Shown here piece after piece: positions 7,892 through 17,630 of a stretch of 64,000 nt of DNA; positions within the stretch are counted from its first letter, which is position 1; every line of letters starts with the position of its first letter. This DNA is from Staphylococcus rostri. GTDB lineage: Bacteria; Bacillota; Bacilli; Staphylococcales; Staphylococcaceae. Both the position numbers and the translations under genes were made by a program. The notes under the pieces are model-generated. The model saw only the letters and a program-made list of their open reading frames with translations, was not told the origin of the DNA and ran no database searches. The stretch covers positions 1-64,000 of the forward strand of contig NZ_PPRF01000040.1 in the NCBI RefSeq assembly GCF_002902145.1, read 5' to 3'.

Positions 7892-8666
7892 AAAGAAAAC
7901 TATCCAACAGATTAAAGCGCTGCTTGCGGATGTTGAGACGCTTGAAGCACTCGAGCAACATCCTGATCGTATAGATACACGTAAAGGTGTGCAAGCTGCT
8001 TTTCACTCACGCCGTAAACAACTCGAGAAGCAAGCACAGTTGATAGAACAATATGTGGCAATGTCACGTTATGAAGATGAGATTCTTAATGCACACCCCG
8101 ATGCGCTCATTTGTGGCATAGATGAAGTAGGGCGTGGACCATTAGCAGGACCCGTTGTAGCAAGTGCAGTTATACTAGAGTCGAACCATCAGCATATCGG
8201 CATTAATGATTCAAAGCAGTTAAATGCGGCGAAACGTGAAACGCTAAATCAATCACTTAAAGACAATGTCCTTGCGTGGGCGATTGGCGTTGCGACAGTT
8301 GAAGAAATTGACACGCTCAATATTTATGAAGCAACAAAGTTAGCAATGTATCGCGCGATTGAGAATTTATCAGTAACACCCACACATTATTTAATTGATG
8401 CGATGACACTTGAAAAGCTTGCAGAGCCTCAACAAAATATTATTAAAGGCGATGCGAATAGTGTATCTATTGCGGCCGCGAGTATTATTGCCAAAGTATA
8501 TCGTGATGACTTAATGGCAGATTATGCTGAACAGTATCCGGGTTATGACTTTGAACATAATGCGGGTTACGGAACAGCGAAACATCTTTCAGGGCTGGCA
8601 CAACAAGGTGTATGCCCAATTCATCGTTTGTCGTTTGAACCAATCAAGTCTCAATATCGTTCATAA
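7875..8666 (+). CDS. rnhB: Ribonuclease HII
   Basis: RNase HII cleaves RNA in RNA-DNA hybrids and initiates removal of misincorporated ribonucleotides. The motif [16 protein letters not shown] supplies the first Asp and Glu, LIDAMTL the next Asp, and the [16 protein letters not shown] block the last. I place the start at ATG 7875 (263 residues, near the ~255 of S. aureus) rather than further upstream, because AGGATG (7867-7872) lies just before it and upstream residues look like out-of-frame rbgA. About 70 residues precede the catalytic domain, as usual in this genus. Confidence 0.93.
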   Translation: MMTTHKKKTIQQIKALLADVETLEALEQHPDRIDTRKGVQAAFHSRRKQLEKQAQLIEQYVAMSRYEDEILNAHPDALICGIDEVGRGPLAGPVVASAVILESNHQHIGINDSKQLNAAKRETLNQSLKDNVLAWAIGVATVEEIDTLNIYEATKLAMYRAIENLSVTPTHYLIDAMTLEKLAEPQQNIIKGDANSVSIAAASIIAKVYRDDLMADYAEQYPGYDFEHNAGYGTAKHLSGLAQQGVCPIHRLSFEPIKSQYRS

Positions 8667-8826
8667 AGCGAGATTTTTGAGTGAGGTTAAAAAGGTCAGA
8701 ACGGCATAATGACAAGGGTTTTGGGGTATTTGTTAATGTAAAAGCTAAGTTAAATAGTTTTCAAAACAGCGTATTTATGTTTAACTAGAAATGTACATTC
8801 CAAAATAGAAAGGAATATTTTAATTT

Positions 8827-9096
8827 ATGGATGAAACATTACAAAAGCTTTATTCAGTCTTAGTACACTTTGAAGAAAAAGAAGCTGAGATTACAGAAGA
8901 TGAAGCAACTTTAGCGAAAATCAAACAAGAAATCGAACAAAACTTAAATGTATCAGTTGAAGAATTATCACAATTAGACTTAATTCGTGTGTTGAAAGAC
9001 CATAATTTTGTGGTTGAGTCAGCAGAAGATGATCAAAAAATCGTCAGCGTACCAATGGATGATGACACACAAGTCACTTTCCAAACTGATAAATAA
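8827..9096 (+). CDS. Small acidic hypothetical protein
   Basis: The 89-residue product is strongly acidic, probably helical in the first half (MDETLQKLYSVLVHFEEKEA) with a short strand-rich tail. It has no cysteine, no membrane segment and no domain I recognise. A GAAAGGAA sequence lies about 10 bases before ATG 8827, and a good terminator follows, so it is probably a real single-gene unit or the end of the rbgA-rnhB transcript. Function unknown. Confidence 0.72.
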   Translation: MDETLQKLYSVLVHFEEKEAEITEDEATLAKIKQEIEQNLNVSVEELSQLDLIRVLKDHNFVVESAEDDQKIVSVPMDDDTQVTFQTDK

Positions 9097-9108
9097 TACA
9101 CAAACGAA

Positions 9109-9160
9109 ATAGGCAGCACATTTGTTATGGTTATCAATAACAGGTGTGTTGTCTTTTTTA
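9109..9160 (+). terminator. Intrinsic terminator after the small acidic protein
   Basis: GCAGCACATTTGTTAT pairs with ATAACAGGTGTGTTGTC (one or two interruptions) and is followed by TTTTTT at 9153-9158. Confidence 0.8.
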
Positions 9161-9177
9161 TTGGGCATAAATACTGA

Positions 9178-9276
9178 TGGGCCAGGGAACTTAATAGAAA
9201 CATTTATTTTTGAATGCGGTTTATCGGTTTCTCAGTGACTAAATTTACTATTTACCAGCCTTTGTCCCACTCCCAA
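9178..9276. repeat. Degenerate TGTCCCACTCCC-type intergenic repeat
   Basis: The copy ends in TTGTCCCACTCCC and contains TTATCGGTTTCTCAGTG, which reappears at 29251-29267 as TTATCGGTTCTCCAGTG. It shares its right edge with the copies at 29230 and 62740. Together with the terminator and the sucC promoter it fills the 328-base gap. Confidence 0.65.
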
Positions 9277-9356
9277 ACATCATGCTTTACAATACGCTAT
9301 TTTTCCGAAAGTACATTCAAAATGAAAATCAATCCTATGAAAGTGGTGTCTATCGG

Positions 9357-9385
9357 TTTACAATAGCGCTTACATTTTTTATAAT
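9357..9385 (+). promoter_or_regulatory. sucCD promoter with an internal cre-like (CcpA) site
   Basis: TTTACA (9357-9362), 17 bases, TATAAT (9380-9385). Between them, 9361-9374 on the minus strand reads TGTAAGCGCTATTG, matching 12 of 14 positions of the CcpA cre consensus TGWAARCGYTWNCW. The placement between -35 and -10 predicts carbon catabolite repression of the TCA step. Confidence 0.7.
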
Positions 9386-9424
9386 TGTAGTTGAACTTAA
9401 CCTTAAGAAACAGGAGGATGGAGT

Positions 9425-10591
9425 ATGAATATCCATGAGTATCAAGGAAAAGCAATCTTTCGCTCAATGGGCGTAGCAGTACCAGAGGGGCGTGTTGCTT
9501 TCTCGGCTGAAGAAGCTGTTGAAAAGGCGAAAGAATTAGACACAGATGTTTATGTTGTAAAAGCACAAATCCATGCAGGGGGACGCGGTAAAGCTGGCGG
9601 TGTAAAAATTGCGAAGTCTTTATCAGAAGTTGAAACTTATGCAAATGAATTGTTAGGCAAAGTATTAGTAACGCACCAAACAGGTCCTGAAGGTAAAGAA
9701 GTCAAACGTCTTTACATTGAAGAGGGCGCTGACATCAAGAAAGAATACTACATCGGTTTTGTTATTGATCGTGCAACTGACCGTGTGACGTTAATGGCGT
9801 CAGAAGAAGGGGGTACTGAGATTGAGGAAGTAGCGGCAACAAGCCCTGAAAAAATCTTCAAAGAAACAATCGATCCAGTAGTTGGTCTTGCACCATATCA
9901 AGCACGCCGAATTGCATTCAATATTAACATTCCTAAAGAATCAATTAACAAAGCAGTTAAGTTCTTAATGGCATTATACAATGTGTTTATGGAAAAAGAC
10001 TGCTCTATCGTTGAGATTAACCCACTTGTATTAACAGGTGACGGTGATGTCTTAGCATTAGACTCTAAAATTAACTTTGATGACAACGCATTATTCCGTC
10101 ATAAAGATATCCAAGAGTTATGTGATTTAGATGAAGAAGATCCAAAAGAAATCGAAGCATCTAAATATGACCTTTCTTACATCGCTTTAGATGGTAACAT
10201 CGGTTGTATGGTTAATGGTGCAGGTCTTGCGATGGCAACGATGGATACAATCAACCACTTTAACGGTACGCCAGCAAACTTCCTTGATGTAGGGGGCGGC
10301 GCGACAAAAGAAAAAGTTACTGAAGCGTTCAAAATCATCTTAGGTGATGACAACGTAAAAGGTATTTTCGTTAACATCTTTGGTGGTATCATGCGTTGTG
10401 ACGTAATTGCTGAAGGTATTGTTGCGGCAGTTAAGGAAGTAGACTTAACATTACCACTTGTTGTGCGTTTAGAAGGTACAAACGTTGCACAAGGTAAACA
10501 AATCTTAGAAGAATCTGGTTTAGCGATTGAGCCTGCTAGTACAATGGCTGAAGGTGCACAAAAAATTGTTAAACTCGTAAACGAAGCGTAG
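9425..10591 (+). CDS. sucC: Succinyl-CoA ligase (ADP-forming), beta subunit
   Basis: SucC forms the nucleotide-binding half of the TCA enzyme converting succinyl-CoA and ADP to succinate and ATP. The 388-residue protein starts MNIHEYQGK, has an N-terminal ATP-grasp domain with the glycine-rich [12 protein letters not shown] segment (about 53-64), and a C-terminal CoA-ligase domain with [12 protein letters not shown] (about 286-297). A strong AGGAGG precedes ATG 9425. sucD follows after 20 bases. The promoter carries a cre-like site. Confidence 0.97.
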   Translation: MNIHEYQGKAIFRSMGVAVPEGRVAFSAEEAVEKAKELDTDVYVVKAQIHAGGRGKAGGVKIAKSLSEVETYANELLGKVLVTHQTGPEGKEVKRLYIEEGADIKKEYYIGFVIDRATDRVTLMASEEGGTEIEEVAATSPEKIFKETIDPVVGLAPYQARRIAFNINIPKESINKAVKFLMALYNVFMEKDCSIVEINPLVLTGDGDVLALDSKINFDDNALFRHKDIQELCDLDEEDPKEIEASKYDLSYIALDGNIGCMVNGAGLAMATMDTINHFNGTPANFLDVGGGATKEKVTEAFKIILGDDNVKGIFVNIFGGIMRCDVIAEGIVAAVKEVDLTLPLVVRLEGTNVAQGKQILEESGLAIEPASTMAEGAQKIVKLVNEA

Positions 10592-10611
10592 GAAAGGATG
10601 GGACAACTAAA

Positions 10612-11520
10612 ATGAGTGTATTTGTTGATAAGAATACGAAAGTTATCGTACAAGGTATTACAGGGTCAACTGCCCTTTTCCATACAAAACAAATGTTAGA
10701 ATATGGAACGCAAATCGTAGCGGGTGTAACTCCTGGTAAAGGCGGTCAAGTTGTTGAAGGGGTACCTGTATTCAATACGGTAGAAGAAGCGAAAAATGAA
10801 ACAGGTGCAACAGTATCAGTTATTTACGTACCAGCACCATTTGCAGCAGATGCAATTTTAGAATGTGCAGATGCTGAACTTGACTTAGCAATTTGTATTA
10901 CTGAGCATATTCCAGTTGTAGATATGGTTAAAGTGAAACGCTACTTAGAAGGCAAAAAGACACGTTTAATCGGACCAAACTGCCCAGGTGTTATCACTTC
11001 AGACGAAACTAAAATTGGTATCATGCCTGGTTACATCCACAAAAAAGGTCATGTAGGTGTTGTATCACGTTCTGGTACTTTAACTTACGAAGCAGTACAT
11101 CAATTAACTGAAGAAGGTATCGGTCAATCAACAGCTGTAGGTATCGGTGGCGACCCAGTTAACGGTACAAACTTTATCGATGTATTAGAAGCATTTAATA
11201 ATGATGAAGATACAAAAGCGGTTGTAATGATCGGTGAAATCGGTGGTACAGCTGAAGAAGAAGCGGCTGAATGGATTAAAGCGAACATGACGAAACCAGT
11301 TGTTGGCTTCATCGGTGGTCAAACAGCACCTCCAGGAAAACGTATGGGTCACGCTGGTGCCATCATCTCAGGCGGTAAAGGTACAGCTGCTGAGAAGATT
11401 AAAACTTTAAATAGCTGTGGTATCAAAACTGCAGCAACGCCTTCTGAAATTGGTGCGACATTAATTGAAGCAGCAAAAGAAGCAGGTATTTACGAATCAC
11501 TTTTAACAGTTAAACAATAA
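10612..11520 (+). CDS. sucD: Succinyl-CoA ligase (ADP-forming), alpha subunit
   Basis: The 302-residue alpha subunit binds CoA through its N-terminal Rossmann domain ([14 protein letters not shown] region) and carries the phosphohistidine. That residue is seen in [11 protein letters not shown], with His near residue 247. It pairs with SucC encoded 20 bases upstream, and RBS AAAGGATGG precedes the ATG. A strong terminator closes the operon. Confidence 0.97.
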   Translation: MSVFVDKNTKVIVQGITGSTALFHTKQMLEYGTQIVAGVTPGKGGQVVEGVPVFNTVEEAKNETGATVSVIYVPAPFAADAILECADAELDLAICITEHIPVVDMVKVKRYLEGKKTRLIGPNCPGVITSDETKIGIMPGYIHKKGHVGVVSRSGTLTYEAVHQLTEEGIGQSTAVGIGGDPVNGTNFIDVLEAFNNDEDTKAVVMIGEIGGTAEEEAAEWIKANMTKPVVGFIGGQTAPPGKRMGHAGAIISGGKGTAAEKIKTLNSCGIKTAATPSEIGATLIEAAKEAGIYESLLTVKQ

Positions 11521-11571
11521 GTGAATGTTATAAAATAGATATGTATGTTGGTAGGTAATATACGTATCTAA

Positions 11572-11620
11572 GGTGGGGCAAGGAACCTTTATAATGAAGG
11601 TTTCGGTCCCGCCATTTTTT
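11572..11620 (+). terminator. Terminator of sucCD
   Basis: GGTGGGG..GAACCTT pairs with AAGGTT..GTCCCGCC and is followed by ATTTTTT. It also resembles the GTGGGGCA repeat family seen elsewhere in the window. Confidence 0.85.
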
Positions 11621-11673
11621 GCTTTCTCTTTTTATAGACGTTATTGCTATCAATGGAGGTGTTTTTGATAACA

Positions 11674-12552
11674 ATGATTTTAACGACCCGCCACTTGTTG
11701 CTACTCCTTGTTTATAGCGGATTTACGACCCGTCAAATTTACAACTATTTCCCTCATATTATGAACTATCAAGGCACAAAACAGGATCTTACAAAACAGC
11801 TCACTCAGGATTTATCACAATATAATGATGCACGCATACAAGCAAAGCTACAACGATTTATCAACTTGGACATTCGTATGATAGAACAGGCATTAACCAA
11901 TGGGAAAATTGATGCCGTTAGTATTGACGACGCCCGCTATCCGCAGTTACTCAAGCATATTTATGATCCACCACTCATTCTTTTTTCTCGTGGCAATTTA
12001 GCCCTTTTACAACATAGTCGCACGTTAGCTATTGTTGGTTCACGTCAGCATACACACTATACGAATCAAGCGTTAAATGTGCTATTTCCTCATTTTGCCA
12101 AAGCGCGGTTAACAATCATTTCAGGATTAGCCAATGGTGCAGATGCCATTGCGCATGAACAAGCAATCCAATTTGGTTGTAATACGATTGCAGTCTTAGG
12201 TTTCGGCCATTTTCATCACTATCCCAAACAAACACAAAAGCTACGTCACCATATTGACACCCATTTTCTAAGTATTAGCGAATATCCTCCCTATACACGA
12301 CCTGCCAAGTTTCGTTTTCCCGAGCGCAATCGCCTGATTAGTGGTCTTTCACAAGGTGTGCTCATTACAGAAGCGAAAGAACGTAGTGGTGCATTGATTA
12401 CTGTTGATCAAGCACTCGACCAAAATCGCAATGTATATGTTTTGCCCGGTGATATGTTTAATCCTTATACAAAGGGGAACATGTTAAGGGTTCAAGAAGG
12501 GGCTGAAATCGTATTGACAGAAATGGATATTTTGAAAGATTATTGTCAATAA
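11674..12552 (+). CDS. dprA: DNA-processing protein DprA (Smf)
   Basis: DprA binds incoming single-stranded DNA in transformation and loads RecA. The core is a Rossmann-like fold with IVGSRQHTHYTNQAL, ISGLANGADAIAHEQA and PERNRLISGLS, all typical. With ATG 11674 the protein has 292 residues. An in-frame TTG at 11665 lies closer to GGAGGT (11655-11660) and would add three residues; the choice is open. There is no C-terminal winged helix of the kind seen in some DprA proteins. It precedes topA, as in other staphylococci. Confidence 0.93.
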   Translation: MILTTRHLLLLLVYSGFTTRQIYNYFPHIMNYQGTKQDLTKQLTQDLSQYNDARIQAKLQRFINLDIRMIEQALTNGKIDAVSIDDARYPQLLKHIYDPPLILFSRGNLALLQHSRTLAIVGSRQHTHYTNQALNVLFPHFAKARLTIISGLANGADAIAHEQAIQFGCNTIAVLGFGHFHHYPKQTQKLRHHIDTHFLSISEYPPYTRPAKFRFPERNRLISGLSQGVLITEAKERSGALITVDQALDQNRNVYVLPGDMFNPYTKGNMLRVQEGAEIVLTEMDILKDYCQ

Positions 12553-12586
12553 TTCAGGAAATCCCATATGAAATAATGGTAAAAGA

Positions 12587-12615
12587 TTGACAAATATAAA
12601 TTTCAGCGTTTATCA
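12587..12615 (+). promoter_or_regulatory. topA promoter
   Basis: TTGACA (12587-12592), a 17-base spacer and TTATCA (12610-12615), 40 bases before the topA start codon. Confidence 0.6.
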
Positions 12616-12654
12616 TTTAAATTTGTAATCAGAATTTGCAAGGGGGGACCTGCA

Positions 12655-14724
12655 TTGGCAGAGAATCTTGTCATTGTTGAATCGCCTGCAAAAGCTAAAA
12701 CAATCGAAAAATATTTAGGAAAAAAATATAAAGTTATTGCCTCAATGGGCCACGTGAGAGATTTACCACGTAGTCAGATGGGTGTAGATGTAGAAGATAA
12801 TTATGAGCCTAAATATATTACAATTCGAGGTAAAGGCCCTGTCGTCAAAGAATTAAAAAGACATGCAAAAAAAGCAAAAAAAGTTTTTCTTGCAAGTGAC
12901 CCTGACCGTGAAGGTGAAGCAATTGCATGGCATTTGGCAAACATACTAGAGCTAGAAGATAAAACAGATAATAGAGTGGTATTCAACGAAATTACAAAAG
13001 ATGCAGTAAAGGCCAGCTTTAAAAACCCGCGCGGTATCGAAATGGAACTCGTCGATGCACAACAAGCACGTCGTATTTTAGATAGATTAGTAGGTTATAA
13101 CATTTCGCCAGTATTATGGAAAAAAGTAAAAAAAGGTTTGTCGGCAGGACGTGTACAATCTGTAGCATTAAGATTAGTCATTGACCGAGAAAATGAAATC
13201 AGAAACTTCAAACCGGAAGAATATTGGACGATTGAAGGTGCATTCCGCTATCAAAAATCCAAGTTCACGGCAAAGTTTCTTCATTATAAAGGCAAGCCGT
13301 TTAAGTTAACGAATAAAGATGATGTGAAGTTGATTACGGATGCGCTAGATGGCGATCGTTTTGAAGTGACGAAGGTTAATAAGAAAGAACGTACACGTAA
13401 ACCAGCCAATCCATTTACAACTTCAACATTACAACAAGAAGCTGCACGTAAGTTGAACTTCAAGGCGCGTAAAACGATGATGATTGCGCAACAGTTATAC
13501 GAAGGTATCGACTTAAAACGTGGCGGCACAGTCGGTTTGATTACGTATATGAGAACAGACTCTACGCGTATTTCAAAGGACGCACAAGCTGAAGCAAAAG
13601 GGTATATTGAAAGCAATTACGGTAAAGAATACATTTCTAAGGCTGTCAACAAAGGTAAACAAGGCGATCAAGATGCGCATGAAGCGATTCGTCCAACAAG
13701 TACGTTGAGGACACCTGATGAAGTGAAAACATACTTAACGCGTGATCAATTCAGATTATACAAGCTTATTTGGGAACGTTTCGTGGCAAGTCAAATGGCA
13801 CCAGCGATTCTTGATACAGTTGCGGTAGACTTGGAGCAAGGAGATATTAAGTTCCGTGCAAATGGTCAAACGATCAAGTTTAAAGGGTTTATGACGCTAT
13901 ACGTTGAAGCCAATGATGACGCGACAAAAGAAAAAGAGAATCGTTTGCCGAAACTTGAAGAAGGTAATGAAGTCATTGCGACGAATATTGATCCAGCGCA
14001 GCACTTTACACAACCACCACCACGCTACACTGAGGCGCGATTGGTTAAGACGTTAGAAGAGTTAAAAATCGGGCGACCTTCAACATATGCACCAACGATT
14101 GATACGATTCAAAAGCGTAATTACGTGAAGAGTGAGAGTAAGCGTTTTGTGCCGACTGAGTTAGGTGAGATTGTTCACGAGCAAGTGAAAGAGTATTTCC
14201 CAGAGATTATCGATGTTGACTTTACTGTAAACATGGAGACATTACTCGATAAAATTGCAGATGGTGATATTGGTTGGCGTAAAGTGGTTGGAGACTTCTA
14301 CAACAGCTTTAAGCAGGATGTTGCGCGTGCAGAATCTGAGATGGAGAAAGTCGAAATCAAGGATGAGCCTGCGGGAGAAGATTGTGAGAAGTGTGGTCAT
14401 CCAATGGTTATTAAAATGGGACGCTATGGCAAGTTTATGGCGTGTTCAAACTTCCCAGACTGTCGCAACACGAAAGCAATTGTGAAGCCGATTGGTGTGA
14501 AATGTCCAACTTGTAAAGAAGGCGACGTTGTTGAACGTAAGTCTAAGAAGAATCGCTTGTTCTACGGCTGTTCGAATTATCCAAGTTGTGACTTTGTGTC
14601 ATGGGATAAACCGATTGGACGTGATTGTCCGAAATGTAATCACTATTTAGCAGAACATAAAAAAGGACGTACAACACAAGTTGTTTGTTCGAACTGTGAC
14701 TATAAAGAAGAAGCTGTCAAATAA
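12655..14724 (+). CDS. topA: DNA topoisomerase I
   Basis: This type IA topoisomerase relaxes negative supercoils. The 689-residue protein starts at TTG 12655 behind AAGGGGGGA. It has a TOPRIM domain with VIVES (Glu9) and SDPDREGEA (D82, D84, E87). The catalytic tyrosine is Y298 in TYMRTDSTR. Three C-terminal zinc-ribbon units each hold four cysteines: [28 protein letters not shown] and CPKCNHY..CSNC. Length and domains match staphylococcal TopA. trmFO follows after 23 bases. Confidence 0.97.
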   Translation: MAENLVIVESPAKAKTIEKYLGKKYKVIASMGHVRDLPRSQMGVDVEDNYEPKYITIRGKGPVVKELKRHAKKAKKVFLASDPDREGEAIAWHLANILELEDKTDNRVVFNEITKDAVKASFKNPRGIEMELVDAQQARRILDRLVGYNISPVLWKKVKKGLSAGRVQSVALRLVIDRENEIRNFKPEEYWTIEGAFRYQKSKFTAKFLHYKGKPFKLTNKDDVKLITDALDGDRFEVTKVNKKERTRKPANPFTTSTLQQEAARKLNFKARKTMMIAQQLYEGIDLKRGGTVGLITYMRTDSTRISKDAQAEAKGYIESNYGKEYISKAVNKGKQGDQDAHEAIRPTSTLRTPDEVKTYLTRDQFRLYKLIWERFVASQMAPAILDTVAVDLEQGDIKFRANGQTIKFKGFMTLYVEANDDATKEKENRLPKLEEGNEVIATNIDPAQHFTQPPPRYTEARLVKTLEELKIGRPSTYAPTIDTIQKRNYVKSESKRFVPTELGEIVHEQVKEYFPEIIDVDFTVNMETLLDKIADGDIGWRKVVGDFYNSFKQDVARAESEMEKVEIKDEPAGEDCEKCGHPMVIKMGRYGKFMACSNFPDCRNTKAIVKPIGVKCPTCKEGDVVERKSKKNRLFYGCSNYPSCDFVSWDKPIGRDCPKCNHYLAEHKKGRTTQVVCSNCDYKEEAVK

Positions 14725-14747
14725 CAGCGAGAAAAGGAGGTCGTAAC

Positions 14748-16055
14748 ATGACAACAGTGAATATTATTGGTGCAGGTTTGGCGGGATCAGAAGCTGCATA
14801 TCAGCTTGCACAACGTGGCGTTAAAGTGAATTTATATGAAATGCGACCTGTCAAACAAACGCCGGCACACCATACGGATAAGTTTGCGGAATTGGTATGC
14901 TCTAACTCATTACGAGGAAACGCATTAACAAATGCAGTCGGTGTGTTGAAGGAAGAAATGCGACGTTTGGACTCGCTTATTATTGCGGCGGCGGATAAGG
15001 CACGTGTACCTGCAGGTGGTGCCTTAGCTGTTGACCGTCATGACTTTGCAGGTTATATTACGGATACTTTGAAAAATCATCCGAATGTAACAGTCAAAAA
15101 TGAAGAAATTACGAAAATTCCTGAAGGTCCAACGATTATTGCGACAGGTCCATTAACAACTGAAGGCTTAGCTGAAGAGATTGTTGCTTTAACAGGTGCA
15201 GATCAACTGTATTTCTATGATGCGGCAGCACCGATTATTGAAAAAGAGTCTATCGATATGGATAAGGTATATCTGAAATCACGTTATGACAAAGGTGAAG
15301 CAGCATATCTTAACTGTCCGATGACAAAAGAAGAGTTTGAGCGTTTTTATGAAGCGACACTCGCAGCTGAAGTTGCACCGATGAAAGACTTTGAAAAGGA
15401 AAAATACTTTGAAGGTTGTATGCCGTTTGAAGTTATGGCAAGCCGTGGTCCGAAGACATTATTGTTTGGACCGATGAAGCCAGTAGGACTTGAAGATCCT
15501 AAAACAGGCAAACGTCCATATGCGGTTGTCCAGTTACGCCAAGATGACGCAGCTGGCACACTTTACAATATTGTAGGGTTCCAAACACGTTTGAAATGGG
15601 GCGCACAAAAAGAAGTATTAAGTTTGATTCCAGGTCTTGAAAATGTAGATATTGTTCGATATGGTGTGATGCATCGTAATACTTTCATCAATTCTCCAGG
15701 TGTTTTATCAGAAACATATGAGTTTAAAGCACGTCCAAATCTGTTCTTTGCAGGTCAAATGACGGGCGTTGAAGGTTATGTCGAAAGTGCAGCAAGTGGT
15801 ATGATTGCAGGTATTAACTTAGCGCATCGTATGCTAGGTAAAGGCGACGTTATCTTCCCACGCGAAACAATGTTAGGTAGTATGGCATATTATATCTCTC
15901 ACGCAGAGAATAATAAAAACTTCCAGCCAATGAATGCAAACTTTGGTCTTGTACCGTCATTGCCAGAGCGTGTCAAAGATAAAAAAGAACGCTATGAAGC
16001 ACTTGCCAATCGTGCGTTGACATATCTTGATAGCTTTAAACAAACTTTGCAATAA
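14748..16055 (+). CDS. trmFO: Methylenetetrahydrofolate-tRNA (uracil-5-)-methyltransferase TrmFO (Gid)
   Basis: TrmFO makes ribothymidine-54 in the tRNA T-loop using methylene-tetrahydrofolate and FAD. The 435-residue protein has the N-terminal dinucleotide loop [10 protein letters not shown] (8-17) and the family block [17 protein letters not shown] with C51. A second conserved cysteine is in [11 protein letters not shown] (about 225). The C-terminal FAD segment is [26 protein letters not shown] precedes ATG 14748. Confidence 0.97.
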   Translation: MTTVNIIGAGLAGSEAAYQLAQRGVKVNLYEMRPVKQTPAHHTDKFAELVCSNSLRGNALTNAVGVLKEEMRRLDSLIIAAADKARVPAGGALAVDRHDFAGYITDTLKNHPNVTVKNEEITKIPEGPTIIATGPLTTEGLAEEIVALTGADQLYFYDAAAPIIEKESIDMDKVYLKSRYDKGEAAYLNCPMTKEEFERFYEATLAAEVAPMKDFEKEKYFEGCMPFEVMASRGPKTLLFGPMKPVGLEDPKTGKRPYAVVQLRQDDAAGTLYNIVGFQTRLKWGAQKEVLSLIPGLENVDIVRYGVMHRNTFINSPGVLSETYEFKARPNLFFAGQMTGVEGYVESAASGMIAGINLAHRMLGKGDVIFPRETMLGSMAYYISHAENNKNFQPMNANFGLVPSLPERVKDKKERYEALANRALTYLDSFKQTLQ

Positions 16056-16068
16056 CTTACGAAAGTAT

Positions 16069-16116
16069 TTGACAAAAGTAGTAAAATTTAGATAACTGTG
16101 AATATTTAACAGTTAT
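16069..16116 (+). promoter_or_regulatory. xerC-hslVU-codY promoter with overlapping palindrome
   Basis: TTGACA (16069-16074), 17 bases, ATAACT (16092-16097). The palindrome ATAACTGT-N9-ACAGTTAT (16092-16116) starts on the -10 and covers the expected transcription start, so it may be an operator. Confidence 0.55.
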
Positions 16117-16126
16117 TCTATGCAGG

Positions 16127-16170
16127 ACCCCTTATCATTGTGCTACAATGCAAATGATGGAGGGGTTTTT
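16127..16170 (+). promoter_or_regulatory. Leader hairpin that covers the xerC ribosome-binding site
   Basis: ACCCCTTATCATT (16127-16139) pairs with AATGATGGAGGGGT (16153-16166) with a small internal mismatch, and TTTT follows. The right arm contains GGAGGGG (16159-16165), the ribosome site for the TTG start at 16174. The structure could act as a terminator or mask translation. Confidence 0.6.
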
Positions 16171-16173
16171 ACT

Positions 16174-17064
16174 TTGGAACAAATCCAACAACAATTTCTT
16201 AATATGCTCAAATATGAGCGCCTATTCTCAGAACACACACTGAAAGCATATCATGATGATATCGTTCAATTTAATCGCTTTTTGGTACAAGAGCAACTGA
16301 CTTTACGGTCATTTAGTTATCAAGAGGCGAGAGGGTATTTACAAATGTTATACGACATGGGCTTGCAACGTACGACGGTTTCTCGTAAGATTTCAACGTT
16401 GCGTAGTTTCTATGCGTATTGGATGACGATAGAGGAGAATATCACGAATCCATTTGTACAGCTTGTTCACCCGAAAAAAGAGCGTTACTTACCATCATTT
16501 TTTTATGCTGAAGAAATGGATGCACTGTTTGATACAGTTATCCATGATCACACAAAAGGTTTAAGAGACCGCGTTATTCTGGAACTGCTGTATGCAACTG
16601 GAATACGTGTGTCGGAGCTTGTCGGACTGAAAAAGTCTGATGTTGATTTATCGATGTCCTTGCTCAAAGTCATGGGGAAAGGACAGAAAGAACGCATTGT
16701 GCCGTTTGGTGAGTTTTGTCGTCAAAGTATTATCGATTATTTGGAGTCATTTACGCCAATACAACGTGCGAAACACGACTACCTCATTGTGAATATGCAA
16801 GGCAAGCCGATTACAGAACGAGGTGTTCGCTATATCTTGAATGATATTGTAAAGCGAACGACAGGTGTTACAGCCATACATCCACATAAGTTGCGTCACA
16901 CATTCGCGACACATCTGTTGGACGCGGGTGCGGACCTTCGAACTGTACAAAACTTGTTAGGTCATGTTAATTTATCGACAACTGGACGCTACACGCACGT
17001 GACGAATCAACAATTGCGCAATGTCTATTTACAAGCACATCCACGTGCACAAAAAGGAGAGTAA
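16174..17064 (+). CDS. xerC: Tyrosine recombinase XerC
   Basis: XerC with XerD resolves chromosome dimers at dif. The start is TTG 16174, nine bases after GGAGGGG, giving 296 residues; upstream in-frame residues lie in the leader hairpin. Counting from this start, the catalytic set is R145 (GIRVSEL), K169 (GKGQKER), H238 and R241 (HKLRHTF), H264 (LGHVNL) and the nucleophile Y273 (GRYTHV). The N-terminal SAM-like DNA-binding domain is intact. hslV follows seven bases after the stop. In staphylococci xerC-clpQ-clpY-codY form one operon (family knowledge). Confidence 0.96.
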   Translation: MEQIQQQFLNMLKYERLFSEHTLKAYHDDIVQFNRFLVQEQLTLRSFSYQEARGYLQMLYDMGLQRTTVSRKISTLRSFYAYWMTIEENITNPFVQLVHPKKERYLPSFFYAEEMDALFDTVIHDHTKGLRDRVILELLYATGIRVSELVGLKKSDVDLSMSLLKVMGKGQKERIVPFGEFCRQSIIDYLESFTPIQRAKHDYLIVNMQGKPITERGVRYILNDIVKRTTGVTAIHPHKLRHTFATHLLDAGADLRTVQNLLGHVNLSTTGRYTHVTNQQLRNVYLQAHPRAQKGE

Positions 17065-17071
17065 AGCATTT

Positions 17072-17614
17072 ATGAGTTCATCAATTCATGCAACGACAAT
17101 TTATGCAGTGCGACATAACGGTGAAGCCGCGATGGCAGGCGATGGCCAAGTGACATTAGGTCAACAAGTCATTATGAAACAAAATGCCAGAAAGGTTCGA
17201 AAGTTATATAATGGTAAAGTCATTGCCGGTTTTGCAGGAAGTGTTGCAGACGCTTTTACGTTATTTGAAAAGTTTGAAATGAAATTGCAACAGTATGGCG
17301 GTAAGCTGGAGAGAGCTGCTGTAGAACTTGCAAAAGAATGGCGTGGCGATAAGCAACTCCGCCAATTAGAAGCGATGCTAATTGTAATGGATGCAGAGCA
17401 CATTTTAGTAGTGAGCGGTACGGGCGAAGTAATTGCACCAGATGACGACCTGATTGCGATTGGGTCAGGTGGTAATTTTGCCTTGAGTGCGGGTCGCGCA
17501 TTAAAACGTCATGCAACGCATCTGAATGCACGAGAGATGGCTTATGAAAGCCTCAAAGTTGCTTCAGAGATATGCGTATTTACAAACGACCACATCATAG
17601 TGGAAGAATTATAA
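17072..17614 (+). CDS. hslV: ATP-dependent protease peptidase subunit HslV (ClpQ)
   Basis: HslV is the peptidase dodecamer of the HslVU complex. ATG 17072 gives 180 residues. An in-frame upstream start at 17021 is rejected because it lies inside xerC. The core [20 protein letters not shown] aligns with HslV, but six residues (SSSIHA) separate the initiator Met from the TT pair that is N-terminal in E. coli HslV. The Bacillus homologue CodW has a similar extension and uses an N-terminal Ser. The residue acting here (Ser2 or the Thr) cannot be told from sequence. Confidence 0.95.
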   Translation: MSSSIHATTIYAVRHNGEAAMAGDGQVTLGQQVIMKQNARKVRKLYNGKVIAGFAGSVADAFTLFEKFEMKLQQYGGKLERAAVELAKEWRGDKQLRQLEAMLIVMDAEHILVVSGTGEVIAPDDDLIAIGSGGNFALSAGRALKRHATHLNAREMAYESLKVASEICVFTNDHIIVEEL

Positions 17615-17630
17615 TGGAGGTTTCGTACTT

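Noticed and set aside
8524-8709. 61-codon frame overlapping the end of rnhB
   Set aside because: It overlaps rnhB out of frame and has no ribosome-binding site or family likeness.
9299-9313. CodY-box-like sequence upstream of sucC
   Set aside because: Only about 11 of 15 consensus positions match in AT-rich DNA, which is expected by chance.
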